Below, one piece after another: positions 21,666-33,895 of a DNA stretch of 64,000 nt. The notes below the pieces were generated by a model. It saw nothing but the letters and a program-made list of their open reading frames with translations, did not search any database and was not told the origin of the DNA. Numbering within the stretch: position 1 is the first letter of the stretch; each line of letters begins with the position of its first letter. The DNA is from Puccinia triticina (Eukaryota > Basidiomycota > Pucciniomycetes > Pucciniales > Pucciniaceae). The position numbers and the translations under genes were made by a program. Location: assembly GCF_026914185.1 (NCBI RefSeq), contig NC_070562.1, forward strand, positions 3,906,001 through 3,970,000, given 5' to 3'.

Positions 21666-22488
21666 CCATGTTACTGTCCGGCCATTGGGGGAGTTGTGTA
21701 TACATATTGTGTTTCCGCTTAACCTTGGACAAGTCAAAATTGGATCCAGTTAAAGTTATGGTGTTTGGAGTGCACAGCAGGGCACAGCACCAGTAAAAAC
21801 CGGTTTTCTGCCCCACAGCCTCCAGATATGTCTCCCATTGGATACCCCCCTGGAGTTCATCCTTCCCCCCCTGTCCACCATCCCTTTCGCAAGAACCAGC
21901 TCAAGCTTGACCACTTATCCCTTATCCCATCATGGGATTTGTATCCTATCCACCTGCAATCAAAGTTGTGGCTGTCCAAATGGCCCTTGAAGGATATTCT
22001 GAATTGCACATCAGTCAGACCCTCGGCAAGAAGATCTCCCACCAGTCTTTCCAGTGTTGGATCCACCTTTATCGACAAAACAGGGCCATTTTTTGCAGTC
22101 CTGACTTGTACAAAGCTCGCGGAAGGCTCTCAACTCTTTCAACCAACAAATGCCAATTCATGGTTGAGTTGTTTTGTTCTGAACCTGGTTTATTCCTTGA
22201 ATAGATGCAACAACACCTCTTTGAGACTGGGACACTTTTAAGCGTCCAATCTATTCACGAGAACCTTGTCAATAGGCTATCAATCAACTTGAAGAAGCCA
22301 TCAACTGTGAACTCTTGAAAATCTTTGGTGGCCAAGATTGCGTACGTCAAGCGAATGGAGTTTTTTCCGGCTAAACTTTTAGTTTTCACCGGTGAGTCTT
22401 TCTTTTTTCTTTGGTTGATGACAGCTGGCAATAATGAAGCTGTCCTCTCATCTGTTGAAGATGAGAGCTCCTTTTGTGACAAGGATCC

Positions 22489-23811
22489 ACCCACCAGGAA
22501 AAAAAATAGTCACTTGATGGCAAGTGACATGATGCAGCTTTGGTTTCTGCTCCAGAGCTACTCCAGCGCTGCTCCAAGTCTGCTCCACCAGCACTTGTAG
22601 AGCTTGCAGGACTGCACCAGAGCACTCAATGTGGCACAGTCAGCTGATCCTAATTTTTTCCCAGGAACAGCTGATGCTCATCATAAGCTGAGCAGTAGGC
22701 ATTGACTGAGCCTGGGCCAAAGCTGAGCATTGGCTGAGCCTGGGCCACAGCTGAGCATTGGATATTCCAACCCAGAAACAAATCCAAGTGTCAGCTGGAC
22801 CAAGAATATTCCAAATCTGAGCATCAGCTTAGCCAACAATGGTCCAAAGCTGAGCATGATCTTGGAAAAGGCTTGTGCAGAGCTTAGGATCAGCTGGGAC
22901 AATACTGTTCCAAAGATTAACACCAGCTGGGCCAAAATTTTTCAAAAGCTGAGCATTGGCTGAGCCAATGCTGGTACAAAGCTGAGCATTGGCTGAGCCA
23001 AGGCTGTTCCAAAGCTGAGTATCAGATTTTTTGAGACTATTCAAAAGATTAATATCACCTGAGCCAAGGATGTTCCACAGCTGAGCATCAGCTGAGCCAA
23101 GGCTGGTCCACAGCTGAGCATCAGCTGAGCCAAGGCTGGTCCACAGCTGAGCCAAGGCTGGTCCACAGCTGAGCCAAGGCTGGTCCACAGCTGAGCATCA
23201 GCTGAGCCAAGGCTGGTCTACAGCTGAGCATCAGCTGAGCCAAGGCTGGTATACAGCTGAGCATCAGCTGAGCCAAGGCTGGTCCACAGCTGAGCATTGT
23301 CTTAGCCAAGGTTGGTCCACAGCTGAGCATCAGCTGAGCCAAGGCTGGTCCACAGATGAGCATAAGCTGTTACAGGAGTGGTCAGACTCAGAATCTGAGC
23401 ATTTGCTGGGCCAAGATTTATCCAAAGCTGAAAATCAGCTGAGCCAATACTGGTCCAAAGCTGAGCATTGGCTGGGCCAATGATAGTCCTAATCTGAGTC
23501 TAAGCTGAGCCATGACTGGAATAAAGCTGAAAATAAGCTGGGCCAGGACTGGTTCTGATCTGGGCAACAAAGCTGAGCATGAGCTGGGCACCAAAGCTGA
23601 GCATAAGCTGGGAGCTAAAGATGAGTATCAGCTGACCAGAAATGGGGATCAGTGGTGCCCAGCAAAAACTGAGGATCTCCTGTGGAAATTCTTAAACTGG
23701 TTAGATGGTGGGTAGATGATGGGTAGATGGTGGGTAGATGGTGGGTAGCCCTCTGGAGCTGGCATGATGTCACTTGTCATCAAGTGACTATTTTTTTTTC
23801 CTGGTGGGACC
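22489..23811. mobile_element. Minisatellite-bearing inverted-repeat element inside the relic transposase
   Basis: CCACCAGGAAAAAAAATAG...TCACTTGATGGCAAGTGA at 22489-22530 faces TCACTTGTCATCAAGTGACT...TTTCCTGGTGGG at 23768-23807, giving inverted ends of about 40 bp. Between them, 22680-23640 is mostly a 33-bp minisatellite. It has no coding capacity and splits the host transposase relic. Confidence 0.75.
22680..23640. repeat. 33-bp minisatellite (CAGCTGAGC family)
   Basis: The unit is CACAGCTGAGCATCAGCTGA followed by GCCAAGGCTGGTC. It is best preserved at 23070-23360 and diverges outward. Because 33 is a multiple of three, the minus strand stays open as a false protein (LAQLMLSCGPA repeats). 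Confidence 0.85.
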
Positions 23812-24374
23812 TTCTCCAATCGTTTGCGAGGTTGGAGAAAGGGACTGGAGCTCAGCGCTTGGTTATCAACCAGAGCCCTGAACGTTGGAGTCTGCTGCCT
23901 GTGATATCGCTCACCGGTTTGGTTGCGCTCACCATGACTAAGGAGACATTCCAAGGAGATAAATTTGAAAATTTCCTTGAGTTTGATTTGGTTAGTACGT
24001 AATCAACCCACTTTGAGTACTCTTGAGCTGACATTAGCTTGTGCAGCTCCCTTGGATGAATCAATATCCGGATGTGAATTCCGTGCTTGTCTGTGACAAC
24101 ACAGCGATCCACCGAGGTGCTAGGGTCAAAGAGCTTTGCAACAAATTTGGCGTCCGGATCATTTATCTCCCACCGTATTGCCCCGAGCTTAACCCAATCA
24201 AACTATGCTTTGCAGCAATCAAGCAGAAACTCCGCTTAACTCAGAGCCTGAGTTATGTCCCAGACACCAAGTGGGAAATTCGACAAGTTACTGGTGAAAT
24301 AATAGACGAGGTCTTGTGTGCAAAATTGATTGGTCATTGTGGGTATTGCATCCCATCAACTTCCGGCTAAAGCA

Positions 24375-25300
24375 ACCCAGATAGGAAACATCATACATTT
24401 TTCTAGCACGGCCTTCAGCAATATCTTATCACAATTAAACAAGAACAATGCCATTTTTTCAAATTTTTTTGTCCGCCTGCCTGCTTTAGTAAACAATACA
24501 CGGTCTGTAGCATGCTATCTTATCTAAAACTTTCCACATCAAATAGCCCATGTATCTTCCAAAGAGCCTGTTGTATGACCCAATTCAATGGGTCCAGACT
24601 AATAAGAAATAAGACTGTTACCAAAACCAAATGCCTTTTTTATATAAATTGGCATTGACCTGAAGTTAGCGGATACCAAGCCAAAAACTCCAACAATCTT
24701 TAACAGGCGCAGTCTGTGGTACTGTAGCGTCTTTTTCTGAGGAAAACACAAATTCTGGCCTGAAGGCTTTGGCATCTGTTTTTCCCTCGTCGCGGTGATT
24801 GTTTGGAGATCTTGCAAGAGGTTGCGGGTCTTAGTCTGCGCAGGTTGGAGCTTGGAGAGTGACCGGCAAAGGAAGACAAAAGAGGAGAGCAAGCGTTGTA
24901 AGTGGTCAAATGGCTCAAATTCGGTTGAGATCTCTTGGTCACTGGATGATGACACCTTTGATGGTTCAATCAAACCAAGGGGCGGCGTTGAGCGGGAACC
25001 AATGGTAAAGCATGCCCTGGTGGAGGCCCCTGCAGTCTCACAAATCAGCCGATGTGGATGCTCAGCCAAGTCCCCCCTGGTGGGAAGCTTGAGTCTGTCC
25101 GCTTGGCTCCGCAAGTCCACTAATCACTCAAAACAATTGTATAATTATTTTAGTAAGCTGATATTGCACGGGTAAGTACAGATCTGTATTACAGAAGGAT
25201 GGTAATAGGTTAGATTGGTGGATAAGATCAAAATAAAGAGAAACCTGACTGGTAGATTTGGCTGTTTAAACAAAGTTTGGTTAATTAGAAGTAATACATA
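24375..25300. other. Stretch between the two relic transposon genes
   Basis: A minus-strand open frame of 173 codons (24599-25120) and an overlapping plus-strand frame (24795-25175) exist. Neither has a recognisable domain. It may be part of the relic transposon or another insertion. Confidence 0.35.
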
Positions 25301-25313
25301 ATGTGTTTATTTT

Positions 25314-26455
25314 TTGGATTCTAAGAACTTTTGTACATTATCCTTCAACTTGGCAATTATCCCATTGGATAAGCCCCATCTACTCATGCACTCATGTGTG
25401 ATATTTTTGGACAGGAAAAATCAAGGATGGGTGATATTGTTGTTGTCCAGCAACTTAAGGACACCTTCTTTCTTAGAAGGGTTGATCTTGACATACTCTA
25501 CGTACTCATGGACCAAAGCAGGATCCGGGTTTATGATTGAATCTTTGGGATTGCATGAGGGGCTCACCGTCATTTCTTTGTTTTTTCGCTTTTTTTTTCA
25601 ATAAGCGTTTGAACTTAAATTCTCCAGGAGGTGTGTACATTGAGACTCCGGTCACGTTGTCCATCTAAAACAGATCATCTTACAGAGTCAGATTGTAGAT
25701 CATCTCAAGCTAGAAAGAAAAAAAAAAAAAAAACTCACAATGGCTTTGGCCCATTTCTGGATCATGGGGGTTTTCAGGGCAATGAATTGGTTAGGATTGG
25801 TGGGATCAATGAAGACGGGAAGCACACCCGCATACTTGCCGTTGGGCTTGTGGAGTTCAAAAAGCTTGTTCATGATGCAGTTGAGCGCACGGAAGTTTCC
25901 TGCCGGCACCTTGATTACTTCACCGCTAGGACCAGCATTGTTGGGTGCTTTGCGCTTTGAAGTGGCATCCTTGGCGGCCTGCTTGGTCAAGACATGTTCT
26001 TGAACCTCGTTTGCCGCTGCAAGTCGTTTGGCGGATTCAGTTGGATTTTCCATCTTGAGCTCCAACCACGCGTTAGTCTGATCACTTCCGGTTTTCACAA
26101 CCGTTGCTATCCAGTGGGCATAGGATGCTTCGTCATTGACTGTATACTGTGCTGCTTGCTTGAATTCATTTGCTTTGTGGACATTTATGACTACTACCCA
26201 GTCAAGATGGGGAAAGCCAGTTTCAAGCGCATCTTTGATGATCTTCTCAGCGTTTGCAAATTCCTTGTCACATGCATCGGCCACGGCTTTTTGGAAGGCG
26301 TCAAAGTTCATTGATTCCACCATGATTTCAAACGGGAACTTTTTGCCGGACAGAATTGGTTTCCAGGTGGGCTTTGTCTTTCCCTGGGTCTTTTGATAAT
26401 AGAGTTTGAACGACGTTGTGCAGCTGATTATTTGAGCCTTCAAAAAGATACACAC
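25314..26455 (-). pseudogene. Relic of the accessory gene of the two-gene Tc1-type element
   Basis: Three blocks parallel the accessory protein at 48452-50106. About 26440-25745 reads KLYYQKTQGKTKPTW, FDAFQKAVADACDKEF, LDWVVVINVHKANEFKQAA and, before a GTGAGT donor, DPTNPNQFIALKT with WAKAI. The next exon (about 25660-25575) gives YTPPGEFKFKRLL, matching EIPPKTLAFKFKS. The last block (25560-25314) gives PALVHEYVEYVKI and NITHECMSRWGLSNG, matching the SAM-like C-terminus. A frame change near 25570 and an in-frame TGA where the partner has the W of ITHW break it. Like its partner, it faces the transposase gene. Function unknown. Confidence 0.75.
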
Positions 26456-26878
26456 AAAAAATCAACATCTGGGCTACTGCTAGCAGTTGTGAGGAGCCCA
26501 ACAAAGAGGATAACTCACAAGATTTCCGGGCGCTGGCAGTGGGCCGATCCCACAAATACGGTACTGCTTGGTTCTCATAAGGCATCCGGGCGGCGGATCC
26601 TCTTGGTTGAAGAGATCAATACCAAAGCGCAACATTCTTCACTGTTGAAATCTTGAGCAAAGGAAAGCTGAACAGATGTTGATGGGATGGTTGAGGGGGC
26701 TCACCTTGACCGTTGCAGGCAACCAATCCTGCTTCCATCGGCTGTGACCTGCTGTGACCAAGTATTGGTGATTAGCAGTGAAGTTCAGACATGAGCTTCA
26801 CAATAAAATCCGGATCCCTAAGCCCATGATTTTGAGTGCACAGCTTGAAGATCTGTCCAAGCATTCTTGGAAAAACAA

Positions 26879-27034
26879 TAGCGGGATTCAAAGTAGACCC
26901 GTGCATGCCACTTGCAAGGCAATGCAAGCCGGCGTTCAACTCAAATGTTGAATGTCGGCTTGCAGTCTCCCCGCAAAACTGGGTTATGCAAAGTGACCTG
27001 CATGCACGCGCGGGTCTACTTTGAAACCCCCTAA
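26879..27034. repeat. MITE-like inverted repeat
   Basis: GGGATTCAAAGTAGACCCGT at the left faces GCGGGTCTACTTTGAAACCC at the right; inside, GCAAGCCGGCGTTCAAC faces GTTGAATGTCGGCTTGC. The whole can fold into one hairpin. A single palindromic unit of the ACCGG family (TGACCGGCATGTGCCGGCCA) follows at 27050-27073. Confidence 0.7.
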
Positions 27035-27445
27035 TATGTACTCCGCTCAATGACCGGCATGTGCCGGCCATTGGCACAGCGGCTGCCTTCTGTCTGCCCC
27101 TCAAACTTTGTTTTTGAGGGGCGGTGTACCAGGGTGTACCCGACTGACCAAGTTTTGGCAGGTTAGGCCAAAGTACCGCCGGTACACTGTGTAAATAATT
27201 GAATAATTCCGACAGCACCTGAATGGTAGTATTTTAATATGAGTTTTATACAACACCGACGACAACTCCTGATTGACACCTCACACACCTGCACGACAGA
27301 CGGGCACGGTAGTGATTGGGAATATAAATACAGAAGGACAGGGAAGGACACACAAAAGACAAGATCTGGATAAGAATTAGAGGGAAAAAAGAATTAGTCT
27401 TGACGTGATGATAAGATTTGCAATTCTAGTGATGTTTTCTACTCA

Positions 27446-27503
27446 CTAGTCTTTTTCTTCACTTGATGATTTTTATTGAAGCGTGTGAAGAAAAAGACTA
27501 GCA
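27446..27503. repeat. Perfect short hairpin
   Basis: ACTAGTCTTTTTCTTCAC (27446-27463) faces GTGAAGAAAAAGACTAG (27486-27502) across a 22-bp loop. Purpose unknown; a terminal piece of a small element is as likely as an RNA structure. Confidence 0.6.
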
Positions 27504-27519
27504 AGCTGTGGACGGAGGC

Positions 27520-28780
27520 GGTGGTTTTATTGGATGACTTCCTGTTGTTGTTTAGAGAGCTCTAGATGCCCCTCTAAATCCTAAATTAAGACAGCTATCA
27601 AAAACTCAACCAGTGCACATGAAGTTAATGAACTGTAGGGTTAGGGAGACATTTTCCTTTTTGTCAAAAATTGAGAATTTGGGTTTGTAAATTGAGATCT
27701 GGGAGGCTCCCAGACTCGACGAGAAATCCTCCATTGAGCGGTTGAGGATTTTCTAGGGTTAGGTTTAAGTCTTGATGCGAGTGAAAATTGCATGTTTATC
27801 ATTACGGCTGCGTGACAAAGATATGCAAACTCGGTGTTTCAGAGTTTAACTAGTCTGGTACACCGCCGGCACCCGCCGCACGGTGCCGGGTGTTTCTTTT
27901 TTTGAAAAAAGCGGTCAACGTATCATCACAAAAAATGTTTACGACCACAGCAAACCCGAAGAAAAGACGCGTACATCAACACAGAGTCTGGTTCAGGTCC
28001 AAAGCTCACCACGAAAATTTATAACCTGTAATTAGCGCAGGCTAGCGCAGGGCCTTGACGGTCACGGAGGCGATCCTCTGCCAGTTGCATTTTCAGTTCT
28101 CCGTTTGGTCTCGTTGAGGTGGCCAGGCGAAGCCTTCGGGTTACAGCAGTACCTTAATTAGATGATAGATCGCTAGCTTGGATTGGTCGTTGAAGATTGC
28201 GGATCAGGTGGGGCGATGTTTGAGCCACTACCTGGAGATTCTTCAGATAACCTCCCAGTCTTGGCCTCGGCTGGCTCAAGTGGACTATGTAATTTCTGTG
28301 TATGTATCTTTGCACCCTCCCCGATAATCCTGGAATCCATGTGTGCACCCATAGCATTTTGGTTCAATGGAGAGCTAACTGAACTGAAGTACCTGGCCTA
28401 CAAATGGGCAAAGTGCACATATTTAGATGTTCTCATTCCCGAGAGGCTTGCACATGTTTCTGCGGAGGATCTGGAAAGCACTGATCAGCATCCGCGGTGC
28501 AGTTTCCGAGAGAGCATTTGAGCTGTTGTGTGTTGTCGATCCCGATGGCCAGTTTCCCAGTCGTCACGTGTACGGTTTCGAGACTGTCGACACCCGGGGT
28601 TTGCACTCGGCCATCACGGGAGGATGGAAGTGCAGGTCAGGTGTCTTTCACCTGTCACGCTAACAACCATGTCCCCGCTGGACTCGAGATGGCTGGACGG
28701 GAGGCGCGCCGGCGACCAAACCGGTCGGTTTCAACTTTTCACGCAGCTCAGCTCTCACAGCAGTAACCAGCCATCCTCGA
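27520..28780. other. Gene-free stretch upstream of the NMN adenylyltransferase gene
   Basis: Overlapping open frames at 28183-28766 on both strands show no conserved features. The last 120 bp before 28904 hold a TATATTTAAG box-like word (28789-28798) and a C-rich leader (CCTCCCACCCCAAC), so this is probably promoter and 5' leader of the following gene. Confidence 0.45.
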
Positions 28781-28903
28781 CTCGGCGTATATTTAAGAGT
28801 GCCCCTCTTCGCAGTGCCGCCCCCTCCTTCAATCAGCATTCTTCCCTCCTTCGTTCACCTCCCACCCCAACAAACACCTCATCAACCACGCCAACCTCAT
28901 ACA

Positions 28904-30004
28904 ATGGAAGCAGACTATCAACTGCCCACCTTCAAACTACAGCCACTCCAAGGTTAGCCCCTCCATTAACCCCCACCGTCCTTCGATGCCATGCTCATCC
29001 CCTGCTTTTCTGTATCTTCTTACACAGATCCATCCAAGACCCCCCTGGTCTTTGTCGCATGTGGTTCGTTCAGTCCAGTCACTTATCTCCATCTGAGGAT
29101 GTTCGAGATGGCCCGGGATCACGCCCGGTTCCACAGCAACTTCCAAGTCGTCGGCGGTTACATGTCACTCGTTAATGATGCCTACAAGAAGCCTGGGCTG
29201 GCACCTGCTGTCCATCGTTACGAAATGTGTCGGCTGGCCTGCGAAGAAACTAGCGACTGGATCATGGTCGACCCTTGGGAAGCCAGACAGGCCGAATACG
29301 TCCGAACAGCCACCGTCTTGGACCATTTCGACTACCATCTTAATCAGCTACTCGGTGGTGTGGATTGCCCGGCCACAGGCGAAAAGAGGCAAGTCAGGAT
29401 CGTCCTTCTTGCCGGTAGCGATCTCATCCAGACCATGAGCCAGCCCGGTCTATGGTCCGAACATGATGTCAGTCTTTCGTTTTTGTCAATCTTGTCCACT
29501 CAGCTATCCCCCAGCTGACCAGTCGCCCGCCACTCTGATCCTTAGCTCCATCACATCCTCGGACAATTCGGATGCTACATCATCGAACGAGCCGAGTCGG
29601 AAATAGACGAGAGTCAACTCACCGATTCCGTGCACTCCCAATCCCCACTGGCGATGTACCGGAACAGGATCTATCTGGTCCCCCAACTGGTCCGGAACGA
29701 TGTCTCGTCCACCAAGGTCCGCCTGTTCGTCCGCAAGGGCATGTCTGTCGAGTACCTCATCCCAAGCCCCGTCGTCAAGTACATCCGTCAACATGGACTC
29801 TACCAGGACGAGCTCGGTCCCTCTTCCTCGACCATCAGCACCCCTTTCATCCAAGCCTCTCGCTCCCCCGTCCTCAAGGCCGTCCCCGACTCCAGCCTGC
29901 CGGCTTCGTTCAACCATACCACATCTCTCCAAGTCCCTTCCTTGGCTTCAGTCAATCAATCCTTGTTGAAATCTATCTTGAATCCAAGAAAGAAGCTTCC
30001 GTAA
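28904..30004 (+). CDS. NMA1: Nicotinamide/nicotinate mononucleotide adenylyltransferase
   Basis: Three exons, 28904-28952, 29028-29467 and 29546-30004, join in phase into 315 residues. The nucleotidyltransferase signature GSFSPVTYLHLRMFE starts at residue 29, with the T/HxGH-like element ending at His38. VVGGYMSLVNDAYKK, the substrate region DWIMVDPWEARQ, LLAGSDLIQTM and the C-terminal SSTKVR motif (about residue 217) all fit the eukaryotic enzyme. It joins ATP with NMN or NaMN to make NAD or deamido-NAD, the last or penultimate step of NAD synthesis. The Ser/Pro-rich C-terminal tail of roughly 60 residues after YLYQ-like ending is longer than the enzyme core needs. Splice sites GTTAGC, GTCAGT and CACAG/TTAG acceptors are clear. 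Confidence 0.95.
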
Positions 30005-30009
30005 ATCTT

Positions 30010-32280
30010 CCTCTCATCATGTATCGTCTCTGCCCCTTTCTCGTTTTCCATTTCCATTTCATCCCATCTCTCCTCTCGTCTTCGTTGGTTCGCTTCCTTC
30101 TATACAATCACATCTGTACAATCCACCAAGCTTCTGTCCGTGGCCCGACGTCTCCTTCATCCACTCTCCCACAAAAACTTCACATTCGATAACAAAAGCC
30201 TTCGCCATGAACATTCCTCCCATCTTGTTCCCGGAAAGATATATATGTACACACATATACAATTCTTCACCTTATATAGAGTTTCTCTTCCTTCTTTAAT
30301 AATCACGCATCTCCTCTTTTTCCTTCTCCTATCTCTCCTATTTACTTCTCTATCCTGGTATTCTTTTTATACATACTCTCTCCTCACATTGTTCTTTACT
30401 CTTTCGGCTTAATTATGTGTACTTGGATCATTCTATTTATTATTCATCAGCAAACCGAAGAAAAAGACGAGACATATTTTATACGACATCAAAGAATAGC
30501 AGCCAAAGATACCGAGCACATTTTAGCCTGTTCCACTCTCTCAAAAACATTTCACTCTGAAACCAGATAAAGGTGAGTTGCTCACCCAGATGGCTTCTAC
30601 CGGCGGCCTTGGGGCGGATTGTGTAAGAAAAAGAGTTGCACACAGGATAAACAAAGAATTGTGAGCTTCTCAGACCAGAACAAAATGGCAAACTATTCAC
30701 ATCCAAAGTTTGTAGGAAAGGAAATATAAACATTGCGTCGACTCATAGTCATTGACACTATTTATTTGAGTTTTTTTACTAATACTCTGATCCCTGCAAT
30801 TAATGGATATTTGTCAACTCTTGGAATTAGCCTGATTTTGAAATTCAAGAAAAAAGAAAACATGGAGCTGTGTAACAATGGCTTGGCAAAGGGACTTACT
30901 TGCTATACCAGATCCTGGCCTGACCTGTGAGAAATTTTCAGGTGTTTTTCACTATTGTTTTTTTTTACCTTCAACATGGCACATTTTTGTCAATTTCTGA
31001 TTCAAGTACCCTATGCGCCTGCATCTCCACTGCATTCTCCCTTTTTTTGTGAACACTGATCTCTTAATTTTTAAATAAATTTTGAAGTTGGGAAAAAAGC
31101 TGTTTTTTTATTTAGGGTTCTCAAAGTTGAGACATACCGGCATATGCCATGATGACATAAAACCTTTTTTTCAGGGACTGTCAAAAGCTGTCAAACAGTT
31201 CTCTGCAAAAAAGGTGTTTATGGCAGTATGGCACAATATGATATGTTGTTATGTTTTCAACTTTGAGAACCCCAATTGAGCACAGACATGATGGTAATGA
31301 GCTTGAGAAGGGTGAGAAACCCTGAGAAAGCTGCAAGTTTAAATACTGTTGAAAATCAAGATGGTTGTAACCTCAAGAATAATTTCTGAATGACCGCAAG
31401 ACATAGGCCAGCTGTCTGCTCACAAAGACTCTTGATGTTTTTGTGATGTGCATGGACACAATTGGTGAATCCAAATTGGCCCACCAAAATTTTAAAAAGA
31501 CTCATGCTAGAATCCCGGATCCCAATAGACAAGCCATTGGAATATCTCCTTAAGAGACTTGTGTCAAGTTAGGATTCCACAATCTCATATCAAACACTGT
31601 CAAGTTTGAAGGGAGATAGATTGTCTAGCTTCATCTGTTGAGGTACTTGAGTATCTCTATATCCAGTATATGCTTCTAACATCTTCACCCCCAACTCAGC
31701 CTGCATTGTCGCCACTTATAGTCTAGTTGTATGGCCTTGGTTGATAGTGCACCTATCTCAAATGAATATTATAGGTTGTTGAATATTGTGCTCGGACTAT
31801 GTCCTTGCCCAACTCAATGGCTTCTCTACCTTAGTACTTCTGTCACCTCCGTTACCCTCAACATCATCCAATGTTGTAGGGTCACGTCTGATGATCTCCT
31901 CATGCAAGAATCCCGTGATTGCCATCAAGTCTCCTGCTTTTCAACGCGCCAAGACCTGCCCTCCTGATGCAAAGGTTTGATGTTAAGTCTGACTAGCATA
32001 GTGCGCTTTTGCAGTGACACATTGCTACCTTTTCAGTCACCCTTGTGGTGATATTCATGGGAGTGACCGGGATGTCAGAACGGAGTCCGAAGTTCAACTT
32101 TATTAATTTTATCCTCGTCAAGAACTGATGTCTAAGGACTAATCCACTAGAATCGGGGCATGTCTAGTACTGTTGATGAAAAAAATTATGTACACACATT
32201 TGAAGCCAACTAGGGAAGCGGCAGAAGGACGGGCCCATAGATACTAACAAAAGAACAGACTAATGTGACCATCAAGATGG
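30010..32280. other. Gene-free stretch with a small inverted-repeat element
   Basis: 30010-30480 is T- and C-rich, probably the 3' flank of the NAD-synthesis gene. At 31116-31131 GGGTTCTCAAAGTTGAG faces CAACTTTGAGAACCCC (31257-31273), a MITE-like hairpin of about 160 bp. The remainder shows no supported gene. Confidence 0.45.
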
Positions 32281-32283
32281 TGC

Positions 32284-32826
32284 TCATACGTACCTTTTGC
32301 CCCGGCGCGAGGACCACCAATCTTTGACTGGGCGGAAGATGGAGGGATGGTGAGGGTTAGTGAAGTAAGATGACAGAGAAGAGTTGCAGGGGATCGAGCG
32401 ATCTGAGAGATGAGAGAAGGAGTCCGGCCAGTAATTGTCTTCGACGTCGTAGCAAGGTCTAGTAGCCAAGGGAGGGAATACGAGCGCGTTGTCTGCTGGA
32501 GGCTGGTCTAGGATCAGATAAAGGCCCAGCTCGACTCGGGCCCGTCGATGTTCGTTTCGCTGGATGATGGACTCCACTTCGAGCGGCCGGGAAACGTAGG
32601 GTTCGAGTGGCTTGGACCTGTGTCTTGTCTGGGAACGGAGGCTCGGCCGTGGCGCCGGTGCTTGTTGAACCTTTGGCCGGTTTGTTCTGCTTGACGCGCC
32701 TTGCATGTCAATGTCATTATCCTCTCCGCGTTCTGCTCCGGGGCCTTTCGCGCCTTCAATGTTCCTCAACGAAGCGCGTTCATCGAAAGCTGAACACCGA
32801 GCCTTCCGTGCGCTATCCAGACTCAT
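32284..32826 (-). CDS. Unidentified basic protein, 3' part probably continues by splicing
   Basis: An ATG at 32826 opens MSLDSARKARCSAFDERASL. The frame is Arg-, Ser- and Pro-rich, with RSQTRHRSKPLEPYVSRPLE, a likely helix VESIIQRNEHRRARVELGLY and an aromatic C-terminal segment YWPDSFSHLSDRSIP. The coding strand runs into GGCAAAAG then GTACGTATG at about 32283, a strong 5' splice site, so the protein probably continues in exons further left that I could not place. Codon use and composition resemble the host genes. It is divergent from the Nudix gene, with about 1.07 kb between the starts. No family recognised. Confidence 0.5.
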   Translation of the reverse strand: MSLDSARKARCSAFDERASLRNIEGAKGPGAERGEDNDIDMQGASSRTNRPKVQQAPAPRPSLRSQTRHRSKPLEPYVSRPLEVESIIQRNEHRRARVELGLYLILDQPPADNALVFPPLATRPCYDVEDNYWPDSFSHLSDRSIPCNSSLSSYFTNPHHPSIFRPVKDWWSSRRGKRYV

Positions 32827-33895
32827 TCTACCACTGTCCGACTCGACGGGTATCCTGCTACTTCGGCCGCCGTATCAACAACAGTTAGCCCAACTCAAAA
32901 CAATAGAGCCTATCTCTCGTCCACTTACAAAATACAAGGACGATGTTTTGCTGGCTTAAAAGAACAGTTCCGAGCCAAAAATAAACCTTGTCTTTGGATT
33001 GAGATACGCGTTGGCCGACTTTGTTGGATAATATTATGATTTTTATATTTGGCGGGACTATAAACGATTAGGGTCAGGAAAAGAGTTGAAATGTATAGAG
33101 ATGTGATGGTATATCGTCCTGTGGAGAAGGATGTAGACGACTGGTGGAGCCGGTAACTTAGCTGCCCTCATGGTGGAAAGATGGTATGCAAGGAACTCAG
33201 TCATGCTCACCGGCAAGTGCGCTCCTTAGACTGATGGTAGGAACAACCACTAGCAACTTTAAAATCCAGCCTAATCACATCAACCACCATGCCGCTCGGA
33301 TGGGACGATTGGAGCTGAGCTTAGCATCGTCCTTTCAATTTCTATGGCTTTCATCTTTTTATTTCTGCAGAAAGAATTATTTTCCAGCTCTAATTGGGTT
33401 ACCCTTTTGGCTCATCCATGTTGTTGGGGTACAGTTGTGGGTCTCGGACTCTCGGTTGGTCGCCGGCGAAAGATGTGTGTGTTGTTGGATTCCCCTTTCG
33501 TTGGCTGTCCTTATTGGGGCGTAGCCCGATGAATTGTGCCATTCGTTCCCTTGCCCGTGTCCGGCTATATCGGAGTCCGGACTCCGCACCCTGTGCCGAG
33601 ACTGCCGCACCACCAGTTCTAGCATGCCCGGCCCCAGAGGCTGAGCCCACCGGAGCCCGGCGGCCCGGCGGGTGTGATCGAGTGGCATGACGTCATGGCA
33701 GGTCAGCCTGTCAGCGCACTTAGGCTGTACAGACTTCGTGTCAGGCTGAAATTGAAATGATTGGAGGCAGTGGAAGCCACTTGAAAAGTTGAACGGGACA
33801 AACACGCATAAATAGCAAGGACCTTCGCCTGCCAGTTCCTGGATGACCTTGACTCTCCATTAACTCAAGATAGACAGTCGTCGCACTCGGAAATA

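Larger units (their letters stand above)
21932..24370 (+). pseudogene. Relic Tc1/mariner-type transposase, interrupted by an insertion
   Basis: Exon 1 (21932-22389) begins MGFVSYPPAIKVVAVQMALE, a helix-turn-helix DNA-binding region, and has an in-frame TAG at 22202-22204 before MQQHLFETGTLLSVQSI. It ends AKLLVFTG at a GTGAGT donor, just before the first catalytic Asp. Exon 2 remains are about 23860-23985 (PVISLTGLVALTMTKETFQG). Exon 3, 24041-24370, has SVLVCDNTAIHRGARV and LPPYCPELNPIK. The third catalytic Glu, 35 positions after the second Asp, is Lys, so the enzyme would be dead. A 1.3-kb repeat element (22489-23811) sits between exons 1 and 2. Organisation parallels the intact transposase at 50789-51903, but the sequence is very diverged. 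Confidence 0.85.

Noticed and set aside
22681..23363. Minus-strand frames with LAQLMLSCGPA repeats
   Set aside because: A 33-bp minisatellite keeps one frame open; there is no start context, splice logic or domain.
28183..28766. Overlapping frames upstream of the NMN adenylyltransferase
   Set aside because: Mutually exclusive frames without conserved features; better explained as promoter and leader.
33377..33805. 142-codon minus-strand frame near the Nudix gene
   Set aside because: No domain, overlapping open frames on both strands due to GC-rich sequence, and it lies in the likely shared promoter.
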